From contig NC_089280.1 of NCBI RefSeq assembly GCF_963678975.1, positions 19,769,863 through 19,833,862 of the forward strand: a stretch of 64,000 nt of DNA, read 5' to 3'. The notes below the pieces were generated by a model, which made no database searches, was not told where the DNA came from, and worked only from the letters and a program-made list of their open reading frames with translations. Shown here one piece after another: positions 19,629 through 33,124 of this stretch (position 1 is the first letter of the stretch; every line of letters begins with the position of its first letter). Position numbers and translations under genes: made by a program. The stretch comes from Dysidea avara. Its lineage: Eukaryota; Porifera; Demospongiae; Dictyoceratida; Dysideidae.

Positions 19629-22600
19629 ACCCCACAAAGCAGAAAAGAAAACATCAGCAGCGCAGGAATGGTGGTAGAGAAAGTACCGACAGGAGACATA
19701 ACAATAGGGGCAGGAATAACAATCAACAAAACAACAAATGGAGTAACAGCAGGATGCACAGAGGAGAGAACAGATGGAACAACAATCAGCAGCAAGACAA
19801 CAGATGGACAACGCCAGGCAGGACAATGATGGTAGAAGACCAGAAGAGCAACATCGGGCCAGCAGACAAGCCAGATGGATTGCCAAAGCTCGCAAGCTGC
19901 AGCAGCAGTACCAAAGAAATGTGTAGAAAAGCTCATCCATGGGGAACAACAACGAGAAGAGTGCAGGAAGACATTCAGAACATCATGACGGAAAAGTATG
20001 CCAAATGACCCACAACCAGACTGGGCAGAAGAGGCGATCAACAATGACACTACCAATGTCCCGGATGCCCCCTTTACCACTGAAGGGGTAAGGTTTCAGA
20101 TGAGGAGGCTTCCAACCAACCCAGCACCTGGTACTGATGGAATAACATACTGCTTGTGGAAGACCTTGGACCCACAAGGTAAGCTCCTTACAACATCCGC
20201 AGAAGAAACGAACGAATACTGGACTGTTAGAAGGTAAGCACCACAGTGCTTGCTTACTTAAAAAAAATAAGAGAGATAAGTTGGACCTAGCCAACTGGAC
20301 ACCCATTCTTCTACACAATACAATCTATAAAATCTATGCAGCTATGATAATCTATAAGATCTATGCAGCTATGATAGCAAACAGAATTGCTACCTGGGCA
20401 ATCAGTACAGATATAATCAATGCTGCCCAGAAGGATTTCCTACCCCACAAAAGTTGTTTAGAGTACAACTTTACCTTACAGTCATGCCTACAAGACTCTA
20501 GAAAGCACAAGAAGGTTTATGTGGCATGGCTAGACCTAAAAACACTTTAGGATCAAGCATTTACTGAGGTCAATGGAAGAGCTGGGTCTAGGAAGAACAA
20601 CTATCTCAGTAGTACAGGACATTTACAGTGAATCAATGACCTGTAAGAGTAGGACAGGCATACGTTGGTGACATTCCCTGTGAATGGGGAGTGAAGCAAG
20701 GATGTTCTCTCAGCTCCATTCTGTTCAACTTGGCTTTGGAACAACTAGTCAGAGCAGTGGATGCAAAAGCTGGATACAACTTTGACCGAGGTGAAGTCAC
20801 CATCTTAATCTATGCAGATTACTTGCACTTGGTCACAGAGACATCACAACAGTTGCAGGCCCTATTGCATATGGCTCATGAATATATTATGCTGGGTGAG
20901 CTGGCCTAACCTTCAAGTTTGCCACTCTCAACCTGGACAAACAAGCCCAGCGACACTTTGTCAAATCACTCTAGGAGGTGAGCAGCTGCCAACACCTCAG
21001 TTGGAAAGACCACTACCTTGGATGTGAGCTGGGTGTGAATACCAGAGCTACTCTAAAAGAACTGGGAGAGCAGTACATTAATGAAACAAATACACTCTTA
21101 GAAAGCAACTTACAGCCTGACAGAAGCTGGATGCACTGAAGCGCTTTGTACGGCCCAAGCTGGACTTTTCACTTAGAACCTTTTTACCAACTAAAGGGTG
21201 GGCCAAGTAACTTGACAAAAGAGTAAGAGGGATTACAAAGAAGTCATTGAGGTTACCAAAAAGAACAGTCACAGCACTATGGGCACTAAAGATGAAAGCC
21301 ATTAACACAGCTCAGAATGGGTCCCTACCATATGAAGGCTGCTTTGAGCATGTCTTTTTGCTACAATCATGCCAGAAGATGGTGCAGAAACATCAAAATT
21401 GCCTGGCTGGACCTCCAAAATGCTATTGGCTTGGTACCAACAAAGCACTTATTGTCATCTTTGGAAGACCTAAGATTGACAGGCAGTAAAATTAATGTGG
21501 TTGCCAACATATATCAAAACTTAACAACCTATAGGTATGGAGTACTCAGAGGAGATTTTATGTGACAGAGGAGTTAAGCAAGGCTGCCCCCTTAGCCCAA
21601 TCCACTTTGACCTGGCTATGGAACAACTAGTTAGTGGCGAGTAGACAACCTTCACCTTTCCAATATGTGTGACAAATTTTAACATTTTCTAGCTTTACTC
21701 AGCATCTGAAATTGAAGCATCCAGAAGCAACCGTGACACTACTGCACCGAGTGTGGAGAACACTTCGAGAGCAAGAGGGAGTTACTGCAAATCACACCGG
21801 AATCCACCGGCCTCACAGCCGAGGCATCTGGGAGACTACCCATGCTCATTATGCGAAGAATTGTTCACGTCGGAGAGAAGTAGAAGTGGACAAGAGAGGA
21901 ACCAACACCCTATCCTCTTATTGAAGAAACTAGCAATGGAGGCCACAAAGGGATGCAAGAAAATCTGCTCTGGCGACCAAATGCAACTTTGTCCCAAGCA
22001 TCACAGCCAGCCCCTTGGCCAATAGAACTCACAAATTTACTGATCCGAACAATGTTTGTGGTGGGAACAGAATCCAACGTCATCCTAGTGAGAGAAATCA
22101 GTACCTCTAAAACTCCCCACCAAGTTGGAGGCACCAAGCTAAGAATCTTTAGCAAGTACCCAGACTGGAAATCTACTTTCTACCTCAACCCAGACAACAG
22201 CCCGTCACAAATGAACAGGCCACCCCACTCAGGACAGAGTCGCAACAAGAAGAGCAAACAGGTAAACCAAATACTATTATAATTACATACTATATCCCTT
22301 ACAGGTCACACTGGATTGTCCCTTCTGCAAGTTGTACTATCAAGTACTATCAAGGAAAAGATCTAGTTAAGTTTGCAAACACACATCAACACAACACACA
22401 AAGAAGCCTGCCAGTGGATGTTCATGTGTGCTCTCTGCGTAAGCCACACTCAGGAAGAGGCTACCCAGGAAGTGTTTCCAACAAGGACACAATACCATCT
22501 TAAATTTTGTGAGAGAGCTTACACGTGAACCACCAATATCTGTTGAACAACTGATTTACCCAACAGCATGGGAGAGAGCACAGGAATGGTCCACCCACCA

Positions 22601-23741
22601 GTCCAGTCCAAGAGGGAGGGGTCAGCCCCACCTCCCCCCTCTCACTGTCTACTGCTAATATTCTCTCTGACACAAGGCAGATAGACACGACGCAAGAGAA
22701 TGCCACCCAAGCACCTAGTCCCACACCAACTAACCTGGAGAAGTACCATGTCTACCACCCCCCCTACCTTGTATGAGGGACTACATATCACCAACACGAT
22801 CAGGCTCCCTAGTACCAGATGTCGGACTGCCAAGTACACCATTACAACTCTACTCCCCAATATCAGATGTTTGACCATGTACACCTTGACGTCTTTAATT
22901 TGTTGTTGGAGTCTTGGGATCATGGGACCCCAACTACTTGAGTGCCCTAAAAGCCCTCAAAATTGGAAAGAACTATTCAGTCCTATTCAGGAAGCTGTGT
23001 GCATCATCTGCCATCACTGGTAGCCACAAAATCTGGACAGTCTTTTGTGGCACTGGGGCAGGTTAAATTTCACCCCTTAACTAAGAGCTCCCCCTACTTA
23101 ATCAAACTTTAATTAATGTAATACTAAAATAATCCCAAAAAGAAAGAAAAAAAGTAAAAATAAAAAAAAAAGTTTTGTGTATGTATGTGTGTTAGTTTAC
23201 TGTTCTCTTTTCTGCAGGTCCTGACTACATCATGACACCTCCAGCTCCAGCTTTGTTTTTAATTTTCACACCTATATAGTGGTTGGAAGAACACATCCTG
23301 GCTAGTATGATTAATCTCCACAAACAGCTAAACCACACTGGGTCAAGCTGACTGTCCCCTGTACATAACCTCTCAATAAGAGACATGTCACATAGGGGAT
23401 ACCCTTTTGATTTAACCTCTGACTTTGAGCAAAAGCCATTTTGTGTCAGTAAGTAATAAAGTACAGAGCTGAGTGCAGTCTCTCAAAGAGCTGGGGAAAC
23501 ACAGTTCCAAGTAGCTATTCATCACCTCCCACAGCTACAGGAGCTATCCACCTTCCAGTGAACCACTCACTGATTTATTTTTATGCTGTTTTTTTCCCAC
23601 ACTGCTGCTCTAGAGCACCACTGTCTCTAGCAGATCCCCAGTCTGTAATACTGAGGGGCCCACCAGCAATGGTGCATAAGGGTTACCTTCCCTAATGAAC
23701 GCCCTCCTGGCAGTTGCAGCTGCACTGCTGGTGAAATTGAA
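19629..23741 (+). pseudogene. Mosaic retrotransposon copy C (three fused fragments)
   Basis: The order is scrambled. 19629-21290 is a 5'-truncated copy starting in the Arg/Asn/Gln-rich linker and running through RT with many stops; its catalytic box reads YADY instead of YADD (about 20811-20822). 21297-21640 goes back to the RT fingers (NTAQNGSLPYEGCFEH) and palm (GVKQGCPLSP). 21690-22480 is N-terminal: a finger (YPCSLCEELF), the Myb-like region (KTPHQVGGTKLRI) and remains of the second finger pair. 22560-22890 is Pro-rich. Then 22893-23065 jumps to the conserved C-terminal tail (LGSWD, KIGKNYSVLFRKLC). The 3' UTR 23066-23741 is related to that of B and ends at a U2 target copy. Confidence 0.85.
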
Positions 23742-23760
23742 CTGTTCTTGTCAGTGTAAT
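23742..23760 (+). repeat. U2-derived target copy between elements C and D
   Basis: CTGTTCTTGTCAGTGTAAT is identical to 7244-7262 and to the first 19 bases of the U2 3' half. It lies exactly between the 3' UTR of C and the 5' end of D, making a head-to-tail array with one target copy between members. Confidence 0.92.
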
Positions 23761-26029
23761 CGGTGCACCCCAAGCGGGTGAAACTCTGTCGAACTGAAGA
23801 GCGATACTACTAGGAAAGATGGAAGCTTACTAGTCAGAGAACAGATCGCAGCAGACCAAGTGGAAGTGATGGAAATCAGTCTGGAAAAAGTATCTGGTAA
23901 GAAATGGAGAATTACATTTGAACTGCAAAAACAAACAACCTTCTTGTGCTCAATCTGTGAATGCGGTTATAATTTCTACTCCAGTATCATGCGACATTTA
24001 ACTTTAAAATACGAAAGAGTGGAAGTAGAGTACATGTACAAGTATTGTGATTGCGACAGAAAATTTGAATCGAGGAAGGAGCTGGGGAGGCACGTAAGCA
24101 ACGTTCACCCAGCAGCAGAAGAACCGCCACCATCCAGAAAAGGATCATTCCATTGTACTTTTAGTGAGGAATCGTTTGTGCCACAGAGAAGCCAAGCACA
24201 ACATGAACACAACAAACACCCGATCAGACTATCCAAGTTCTTGGCAACACTGGCCTCTCAGCCTGAGACAGACGACGATGAGGAAAGCACCCAAACATCC
24301 CAATCAACCACCACGGAGACAGGTAACACAAAGGCAAGCCAACCAACCCATTGGCCAACAGACCTTACCAATTCGTTAATAAGAGCCAAGTTTGCAATGG
24401 GATGCTCATCGAACATCTCCTTGGTAGAGTATATGAATACAAATAAGACCGCCCATCAGGTGGGGAAAGTGAAGCAAAGAATTCTGTCACAATATCCAAA
24501 TTGGAAGGAGACCTCTTCTTAGCTTAACCAAGCTGTCAGTGAATCAACTGGTGATACAAGCTATGGAGAAGATACTGAGTCTAGCGAGTCACCCACTTCC
24601 CCACTCGAACCAAGCTCAGAAGAATCTAGCGAGTCACCCACCTCCCCATTTGAACCAACAATTGTACCAGAGAGAGAAGATATAGAAACAACAGTACTGG
24701 AAGAGGGAGCTACACAAGTGGAGCCAACAGGATCACAAGGCAAGGTAGTTACTATTGTTATTGCACACCCCCTACAGGTAGCTCTAGAATTCCCACATTG
24801 TTGCATGAAATGGGTGGGTGATATAATCAAGGGATACATCGAAAAACATTTATCCTCCAGTCACAGTGAATACACCCACTCATATATGTTTGATTGTGCC
24901 CTGTGTGCTGACCATACCGATACTGAACACGAGATGTTACAGCACCCAGTCAATGAACATATCCCTGACCTGGCAACACTCCCAATCTCCACCATCAAAC
25001 AGGGTAAGAGCATACTGTTACCTTTGCTAGAGGGTACGGCTGAGAATGGAAGTGATGGGTCAGCCTCTCCATATCCAACATCTCCCCCTCTAAGTGATGA
25101 GGAAGAGGCTCCGCCTGCCAAGAACTGTGTTGAAAAGCTACTCTGGGCTAACAGATAGAGAGAGGTTTGTAGGATACCCCTAAACCAGTCAGATGATAGA
25201 AAGCTATGCCAGCACAAAACAGGAAGGAGAACAGCCAGAATGGATCAGCATACCAGAGAGAGAGGAGGTGGATGTATTTGACGCCACATTCAGTAAGGAC
25301 GAAATATGTCTTCCAACTCAGAAGGTTACCAGCCAGGTCAGCACCTGACCCAGACAGCAGCAGCATTGGAGAACCCTGGACTCTAGAGCAGAGCTGATTT
25401 CACTGATGCTCAACCTCTGCAAGAAAGCGAAATGAAGCTGGAAGAAAAAGTACAACAGGCTTGCCTACAAGAACAGGGGTAACAGAGATGATCTTAGCAG
25501 CTGGAGGCCCATTTGCCCCCAGAACACTATATGCATGCGAATGGCTATAGAAGTAGAAGCTATCAACAATGCCTAAAAAGGGTTTCTCCCATTTGAAGGG
25601 TGTCTCGAACACATGTTCCTTCTACAGTCCTGCCACCAAGACGCTCGACAAAGACATAGGCAAATGAATCTACATTGCCTAGCTAGACCTTAAAAATGCA
25701 CTTAGGTCATGCCAACCAAGCACCTTTTACAATCCATGCAGGGGACCTGGGCCTTACGGGAACAATGACTAAAGTGGTGAGAGATATATACACAGACTCC
25801 ACCACACACGTAAGAATAGGGAAGCATACTAGTGATGAAATAGGGTGAAGCAGGGTTGTCCACTTAGCCCAAGCCTGTTTGACTCAGTGGTAGAAAGAAG
25901 TGGTACCAAAAAAACAAGGGCATAAAAAGAGAGTAATGGAGAGCCACCTCTTTCACAACCGTTCATGCTGCCTCGAGATTTTCCACCAGAGGATCTATCC
26001 AGTGGATAACTCGTTGGAGCAGCACATGC

Positions 26030-27085
26030 CAAGTTTTTGTCATCTGTGGTAGCAGCTATATATGGCTACAAGTTGTACCCAACAAAATTTGAATACGACC
26101 ATGTTTCCAGACAAATCGTAGCACAATATCCATTCATGTCTGATGAGAATAATAGTCATGTAAGCTTATGTGCTATCCATATACAGCCTTATGTATGTAT
26201 ACATGCTTTATATAGGAGTCAGAAGAAAAGAATTTTCACTCCAGCCAAGCCAAAGCAGCCTATGTAACAAATTCCAGATGATTGTATTGAAGCAAGCATT
26301 CACACTAAAGAGATATGGCAAAATTAAAGGCAGAGTTAGTAAGACAACCCCTCAAGAGTCAACGTTGTCTAAAAACATGACCAAAACATTTTGGAAAAGG
26401 TGACAGAATATTTCTGAATCTCCTAAACCTGTACCTGCCGTACTTGATGAGTATCCTACATTGAAGAGGTGCAACCAGGTAACAATTATGCGGGTATGCA
26501 TTAATGTATAATTGTTTTTTGTTTTCATGATTGTTAATACTGGAATTTGAAACGATCTGTAACAAAAAGAAAATTAAAGTTCAGATAACTCATGACTGGC
26601 TTCAATTATGTGATACCATTCCAAAAATGGCAACGATAGACAAAACTAACATCAGAGAATACCATATAAGGCAGGAGATACATCAGACCATAAGACATCA
26701 ATGTATATTAGTATAGCTATGTGACCCAATCTATAGATTTTTAAAATTTTTGCATACCACTGAATCTTTTTGACCTGCTAACTTTGTTCACCCTGTCTTT
26801 TTTTACAGAACGCAAGACACTTACAGCACTGGCTTGCCTGTGTTACATGTTACCAGACACAAGAAGCCAGCTGGATCATTATTTGCTCTTTCCTTTAATT
26901 CCGGTATTTATATATATTTCTAATTTGCACTTCTAATGGTAACAGGAAAATTCCAAAGCTAGGAAAAACTTGATATATCACAGCCTTGTGTTCTAGTAAG
27001 AGGGAGCGTGGTAACACCAAAGATGCCTACCTAATTGCTAAAATGTTTCAGATAGACATCGGTAAGATTGCTATGATACTTCTAT
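26030..27085 (+). pseudogene. SAMD3-like multi-exon gene fragment inside element D
   Basis: Several exon-like stretches have splice-like borders. 26037-26160 encodes LYPTKFEYDHVSRQIVAQYP and ends CAT|GTAAGC. A second begins after TTTATATAG near 26216 (QKKRIFTPAKPKQ). About 26310-26478 encodes MTKTFWKR and VLDEYPTLKRCNQ and ends CAG|GTAACA. Another follows TTTTTTTACAG near 26808 (TLTALACLCYMLPD). The PT-x3-Y, V-x2-I-V-x-x-YP pattern and the KTF-x-x-R plus YP-x-L order recall the SAMD3-like proteins common in animals with many transposons. Stops and frameshifts are present. Name by family resemblance only; the last two stretches are not assigned. Confidence 0.4.
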
Positions 27086-28845
27086 ATAGCAACATTTTAT
27101 GGATTCAATATGCATTATACTATGGGCCTCTCTAATGTGTACAGACCACCACTTATTAGGTACAGAAGGAAAAAACCAGGGTCGTGAGACCTATATAGAA
27201 GTCACGCTGTGTTTATATTGGCAGGAAGAAAAAATGCAATTTTCATTGTTACATAGCTTCATGGTCCCTTCATGTAGAGGCAGCAAACATAGTAAGAGAT
27301 ACATTGAAGACTACCCAAAGATGTTAGACAGTGTGCTAACTGACTGGCAGAATCTGGAGGCTATCCACAGGTTTATCAAGCCTAAACTTGAAGAATGATG
27401 CTCCCCATGAAGGTATGGTCAAAGGACCTGGGACAACAAGGTAAGAGCAACGGCTAAGAATGCCGTAAAACAACCACCCTATACTTCTAGGTACATACCT
27501 GGAGCGTCACAGGCATTCAAGTATCCATGCAATAAGGATCCTGAAAGTAGTGACTAGCTGCACAGAGGTTGAAGGATTCCACCAATAAAGCACGGAAAAC
27601 AACCCAGGATCCAGGCATAACTGAGGCACTGGAATTCCTCAACTCCAGGCTAGAACCTGAAGAATCCTGTAGTAGCTACAGTAGGCTGGGTGCCAAGGCT
27701 AGAAAAACAAATGAACAGGTAGTGATGATAATTTGAGACACACAGGCCAAGCAAAGGGAGTCAGTCTCACTGCTGTGAGAACAATGCCATTCACAACATG
27801 TTGGGGCAATTCTCAAAGTCCCTGACCAATTAGGTAAATGCTTCCACTTGACAGTGAAGTTGGGTTGCTAATGGCAGCCAGGGTATACCGGTTTTCACAC
27901 AAGTAGATCAAATAACCTTCTACCAGTAAAAACAGTCTTGAAGCAAACTGGTAACTTTAGGGGGACCATGGCATCAACTGTGCTTCCAGACCACAACAGC
28001 CTGGTGACAAGCAAAGTACAACTCTTGGCAGTGATGCATACAACCGAGGGATTCATTGGTCACCAATCATGTTGGAGAATGCCTCTGATGTTAGTTATTC
28101 CTATACTTTTGCACGGCTAAAACTCACTTGTTTCTTATCATTGTCTTCTATACTGGTCACAGTCCTTTACCATAGCATCATGGATCCTAAGCAGTGTTCT
28201 ATCATCAATGAATATCACACTGCACAATTATATAACATGCGATGTCATATACTTTGTAAGGCTTTACTTTACTGTCAAGCATTTCTATTGCATGTCACAA
28301 GACGCTTGTGAGACCACAACTGCCGTTGATGTGGAAGACAACCAGAGACTCTGGCACACACCATTAACCACTGTCATCATTTGATGGGTCTGATCAGGAT
28401 GAGACATGGGAAAATCTACATATATTACGAAGGAAGAGGAACCTGGGAGAAGCATTCATGAGGTAGGAAATACTACAGTGTATATGCAACTACCCCAACC
28501 TGAGGTGATCAATATATAGCCATACTGACCCCTGGAGCACCCTTTCTGAGCAGGACTATTAAGTTGGTAGTGTTCACAAGGTTGAGAGAGTAGATTGGTG
28601 AACAGAGAAGCGCGTAATGTTACAGTTGCTGATGTAATAGTCCCATTTGAGGGGAAATCATATAGTCTTGCTCAAGCCAGGAAAACAAAAGAAGACAAAT
28701 ACAGCAATCTCAAGGATGTAACAAGAGTTAACAAAATAAAGGAATCAAGTGGATACATACTGTGTTGAAAGTTAATATAAAAAACCAGGAGAGTGTCAGA
28801 GAAGTAAATTCAGTAAAACTTTGGATATCATGGCAACATACAAAG

Positions 28846-29393
28846 CAGACATGGGTCAAGCACTTAGGTCAAGGGCTTGAAGCACTTCACCTGTATAAAT
28901 GCTTAAGTACAAGTACAAGCACAAGCACAAACGCTGTAATTGAGTAAATGCTTCAAGTACAAAGTGAAGCACTATTTAAGTGCTTGATATAACTACTTAA
29001 TTACTTTAACAAACATACACAATGGTGTATGCAGTCATGCAGCTATTGTTTTAAGTACTATTGTTATAATGAACAAACATCAATCGGTAAAAGTTTCATC
29101 TTTCAATCTGCACCTCTCAGGCCTGAAGACTTTCCCTACTACACTGAATAATTGTTCTACAGGTACACCTGATAGAATAATTATTCACATTTGATAGCAC
29201 CTTATGGCGATTAAATAAGAAGCTCATTGGATCAAAGACTTTTGATAAGAGCTGGCAGCTTTTGTGCTTTAAAATGTGCTTATAAGCACTTTGAAATATA
29301 AGTAATTAAGTACCAGCACAAGCACAAATGCTGCACAGTAACAAATACTTTTCAGCACTTCAAAACAAGTGCTTAAGGCTTGACCCATGTCTG
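28846..29393. mobile_element. hAT-type MITE inserted in element D
   Basis: The 548-bp element has ends CAGACATGGGTCAAGC and GCTTGACCCATGTCTG and a perfect 8-bp duplication ATACAAAG (28838-28845 and 29394-29401). The interior has several AAGTACAAGCAC-type and inverse motifs and no gene. It splits the endonuclease tail of D, so it inserted later. Confidence 0.9.
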
Positions 29394-29880
29394 ATACAAA
29401 GTGATAAGGAACTTTTTTGTTTACTTTAACAACAAAAATTCAATTGCTGTATACACTTTCACATAACAGTATAGGGGTGTAAGTATTATCAAGAGTTAAT
29501 AATACTCCACTATTATTAACTCTTGGTATGATATCAAATGTCAGTTTCATCCAAACAGAGCTTTGCCCCACACTATTAATACACAATAATATACATGCAT
29601 ACAATCACAATCCTGCAATGGTAAAATATATACAAATGAAGCATTTGACAATTGTTTTAAAATGGCACACACACCTTGAAGAAACCTACCCAGAGATGGA
29701 ATTAAAGGCTTTTGTGGTGGGTTCAGTGGGTGAGTGCCTGACACCACAAAATAAATGTATGGAGTATTTTTTCTCAAAACTCACTTGTTCTTGCTGGTAT
29801 ATATCAAAGAACTTTTTTGAGAAATAGAAGGAGCTTCATAGCACTACTAAACGTTTGGGCAGTAACTGAGGACATCCAGG

Positions 29881-31546
29881 CACTCAAATTAGGATCTAAT
29901 TGTCATAAGTACACTAGAATATAACACACAAATGCGATGTCTACTAAAGCTAGAAGTTGTTGAGCAATGCACTCATATAATCAGTATATAGTATCTTAGC
30001 CTTGTTCTACCTGTTGTCATGTCACATGACTTGGCAAACTTGATCACATGACCTTTATTCCAAGCCATACCGAGAGGCAGTATGGATTTGACAAGTAGTG
30101 ACCCAACCCATACTCAGACAAAAGCGACCTGATAACCTGTACAATGAAAGGGTAGATAGTTCATGTGTTGTGGGTCTAAGTAACAGTGTAAATAGGCATA
30201 TTTAACACTTGTAGAAGACTAGAAATGTAAACTAGATAGGTCAATACTTTGTTGTTATACTGAACAATAGTGTACTGTTATAACAAGAGGTCATGATATT
30301 ATTTAAGGAGAGTAGTTTATCAAGTTCCCTTTGATCTCTACTCCTATATGTGATGATTGGTGCTTACATGGTACAAGGTCAAGCCTAAAGTCCTTTGTAA
30401 AATTGTTTTTGCTGAATGCACTAAAGTAACTGAACTGCGGTCTCTCCAGCTATGCATGGACTTTGATATGCAGTCTGTATTATGCAGACATAGAATTCAC
30501 TGGATGTTGGAATCTTGTTTATGAAGCCTGTATTTATGCAGACAGTGAATTCGCTGGGATCTTATTACTGTCAATCACCAAATTGCTATCGATGCACAAC
30601 TTGCACTTCATCCTCAAGTGCTACTTTTCAGAGACATGAGCAGGAGAAGCAATGTGCATGTGTATGAGGAAGGGGTTCAGCAGGCGGAGCATGGCTGCTG
30701 TACTCCACTTGTTTTTTCATCATCTGGTGGTATGGGGAAAACTGCTTCTGCTGTGTTCAAGTTTCTTGCCAATCTTTTGTCCATCTAAAGGACCACCTTT
30801 TACTCTTCTGTAATGAGCTGGCTACGCTGCTGTCTAAGCTTTTCACTGTTGAGGTCGTCAACAATGTGTATTCATGACTCTTAGGTCCAGTTCTGGACAC
30901 CCTGCCCCATCTTCTCCTGTGGACATCAGTCAGGTGTCCACTGTGATCCCCCCCACCCCCAGTAGGTCTTTGTAGGTATCCTTTTCTGTAGGCATACAGC
31001 TGTATATCCCTATACCTTTTTAGGCTAACAGTTTTAAAACAAATTTCTTCTAGCTTTTTCAGAGACATGTGGGGGGTGGGAATGGCATTTAATAGGGTTG
31101 GTTAATTTACAAAAAAGAAAGCTGGCAGCTAGTAGCAGTAGTGGATACGACAGAAATCGAGCTAAGAAGCCAGTGAGTTTCTCCACAAGTTTACTTTTTC
31201 GGATTTTTTACGTTTCAAGTCAAAAGTCAGTGTACCCAAAATACACCGGAACGGACCGTCCTCCAACCATAGCTTGTCATTTCATGCCGGAGCGCTTGAT
31301 GGTCTAATGGTTGAGGACTGACAGTATAAACTGATAAACAATTTCAAAACACATTTGTTCACTGATTATCAATAAACATACCTCACCAGATTTCGAGTAC
31401 TTCTTCCTTGTCAAGAGTCCCATAAAACTTCATGTTGTAACTCCTAGTGTACTGCAACTGCAGAGCTCGTTGCCACTGGTCACCACGTGCACGAGCAAGC
31501 ACACGTGTTCAACCGTGCGCGAATCAATAAGGAGCACCCAGCAACC
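29881..31546. other. No gene recognised
   Basis: No conserved domain is seen. A 103-codon minus-strand open frame at 30757-31068 is basic, with no recognisable motif, and spans a poly-C tract. The sequence after the end of D was searched by eye for U2 nt 40 onward; none was found. Confidence 0.45.
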
Positions 31547-31552
31547 TAGATG

Positions 31553-32051
31553 CAAGGGGGTGTCACTCAGGCTCTTGCTGTAGGTAGATCTGCGACCGCG
31601 GTCAAACTCTAAGTCAACGGTCAAGGCCACTAAATAGCTGTTACAGTGGGTCAAGGGTCAAGACGATACGGAAGATTCGAAACCCACAATCGAAAACTAT
31701 ACGTAGCTAATTATCAAGTTTAAGGGATTATACGTAACTCACAAGAAGTAAGGATCTCTAAGAAGATGTTTTAAAGCTCCAACAGGCATTTCGCCGTAAT
31801 TATAATGATTTTTTCTCTCCCAGCTGCTGGTAGCACGCACTAAGAAAATATTATACTAGGTTACAAGCGCAGGTGCATATAGGAAAATAGAGAAATAAGT
31901 GCAGGTCAAAAGTTCAACAAGGAACGCTCAAGTCATAGGTCAAAGACGATAAACGCTGCAAGTCAAGGGTCAAGGTGAAATTTTCCCCGGTCAAGCCTTT
32001 GACCGCGGTCGCAGATCTACCTACAGCGTGAGCCGACGTGACACCCCCTTG
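31553..32051. mobile_element. MITE with long inverted ends
   Basis: The 499-bp element starts CAAGGGGGTGTCAC and ends GTGACACCCCCTTG. The subterminal arms match over about 50 bases (TAGGTAGATCTGCGACCGCG against CGCGGTCGCAGATCTACCTA). TAGATG occurs on both sides (31547-31552 and 32052-32057). The duplication length does not settle the superfamily. Confidence 0.8.
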
Positions 32052-32610
32052 TAGATGTCTGCTATAGACCCAGAAGGTTATAGACAACGCCATCGAGTTA
32101 GCCATTGTAGTTTCCTTAATTAACTTATCTAGCAGTGACAGCTTTTTGAAAGCCCTGTGATCATTAACACATACTCACTGGACCGAATTAAGTCATGACC
32201 ACTATTAAAGCTCACCTGTAGTCATCTTGTGTATGAGAGGGCGTTAAAGCCTCCTAAAGTAATTAACAGGAAGGTGTGTAGTGTAACTACGTGATGGTGA
32301 TAGCTATGGAGTTGTGCTCAAGCTGAAGAGGAGACAATTAAGCGAAAGGAAAGTAAGCAGGTCTGTTATAGATGTGTATTGCACAAATAAATACTCTGTT
32401 TGCGCCATCTATTTGAATTTGGACTATATTCGGCATAGCCATTCTTCCATATAGGAGGAAATAAGAATATATCTGTTCGTTATATCTGTTCACTGTCAGG
32501 ATTAAAATATTCCATTATTCCGTTTACTTACAGTACATTGTATTTCGCTTTTTATGGTTGCCAATGGGAAATGGTCTGCTAAAGAAGGGGTGAAGACTGA
32601 GGGTGCTGGC

Positions 32611-33124
32611 CAGTGTTGGGCAAGTTACTTTGTAAAAGTAACTAGTTACATATTACATGTATTACTTGCAACTGAACTATTTAGTTACAGTTACATATTA
32701 CTCATAAAATAAAGTAACTATAATAATATTACATATTATATTACTTTGTGTCACAGCCTTAAGCTGTCTCGTGTGAAACTACCACTTTATCACGTGACAT
32801 GATTGCGTTGTTGGGCAATGTGCAAATCTAGGTTATAAGTAAGAAGCTGGTGAATAAGCTTCATTCAGTAGGCTTCGTTACTTCGTTGTGGCTAGGCGTT
32901 ACTCAGAGGATAACTAACGAGATTAGTAACTTCGTTACTTGTAGTAATAATATTACGTAATATTAGACTCGTTACAGTAACTATATTACTTAGGTAACGT
33001 GTTACATTTGTAAGTAAAGTAACTTGAGTTATATTACCCGTTTTTATAGCGTATTTCGTTATATTACTTAGTTACCACAAAAGTAATAAGTAATATTATT
33101 ACGAACGCGTTACTCCCAACACTG
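32611..33124. mobile_element. hAT-type MITE
   Basis: The ends are CAGTGTTGGGCAAG and CTCCCAACACTG, with a perfect 8-bp duplication GTGCTGGC (32603-32610 and 33125-33132). The interior is rich in GTTACATATTAC and GTAATATTATTACG motifs, like the copy at 2317-2884. 32058-32602 before it shows no gene. Confidence 0.9.

Larger units (their letters stand above)
23761..29880 (+). pseudogene. Retrotransposon copy D, decayed and interrupted
   Basis: The copy is full length at the 5' side (CGGTGCACCCCAAGCGGG). The N-terminal frame (first ATG 23869) carries two fingers (the second has lost a Cys), a third with Cys to Ser, and the Myb-like region up to TAG near 24520. The second finger pair and the SPxSDEEE region follow to 25158, where a deletion joins the Pro-rich region straight to the pre-RT segment. 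RT traces run 25200-25880 (GVKQGCPLSP). Foreign sequence occupies about 25890-27270. RT thumb resumes near 27274 (LTDWQNLEAIHRFIKPKL); CCHC remains are near 28310-28380; RLE remains near 28615-28720 (IVPFEGKSYSLAQARK); a hAT MITE follows, then the C-terminal tail at about 29660-29880. No U2 3' half follows. Confidence 0.85.

Noticed and set aside
30757-31068. 103-codon minus-strand frame as a gene
   Set aside because: No recognisable motif; crosses a poly-C tract; no supporting context.
29881-31546. U2 3' half after element D
   Set aside because: Searched by eye for TATTGCAGTACC and the nt 40-58 sequence; neither is present.
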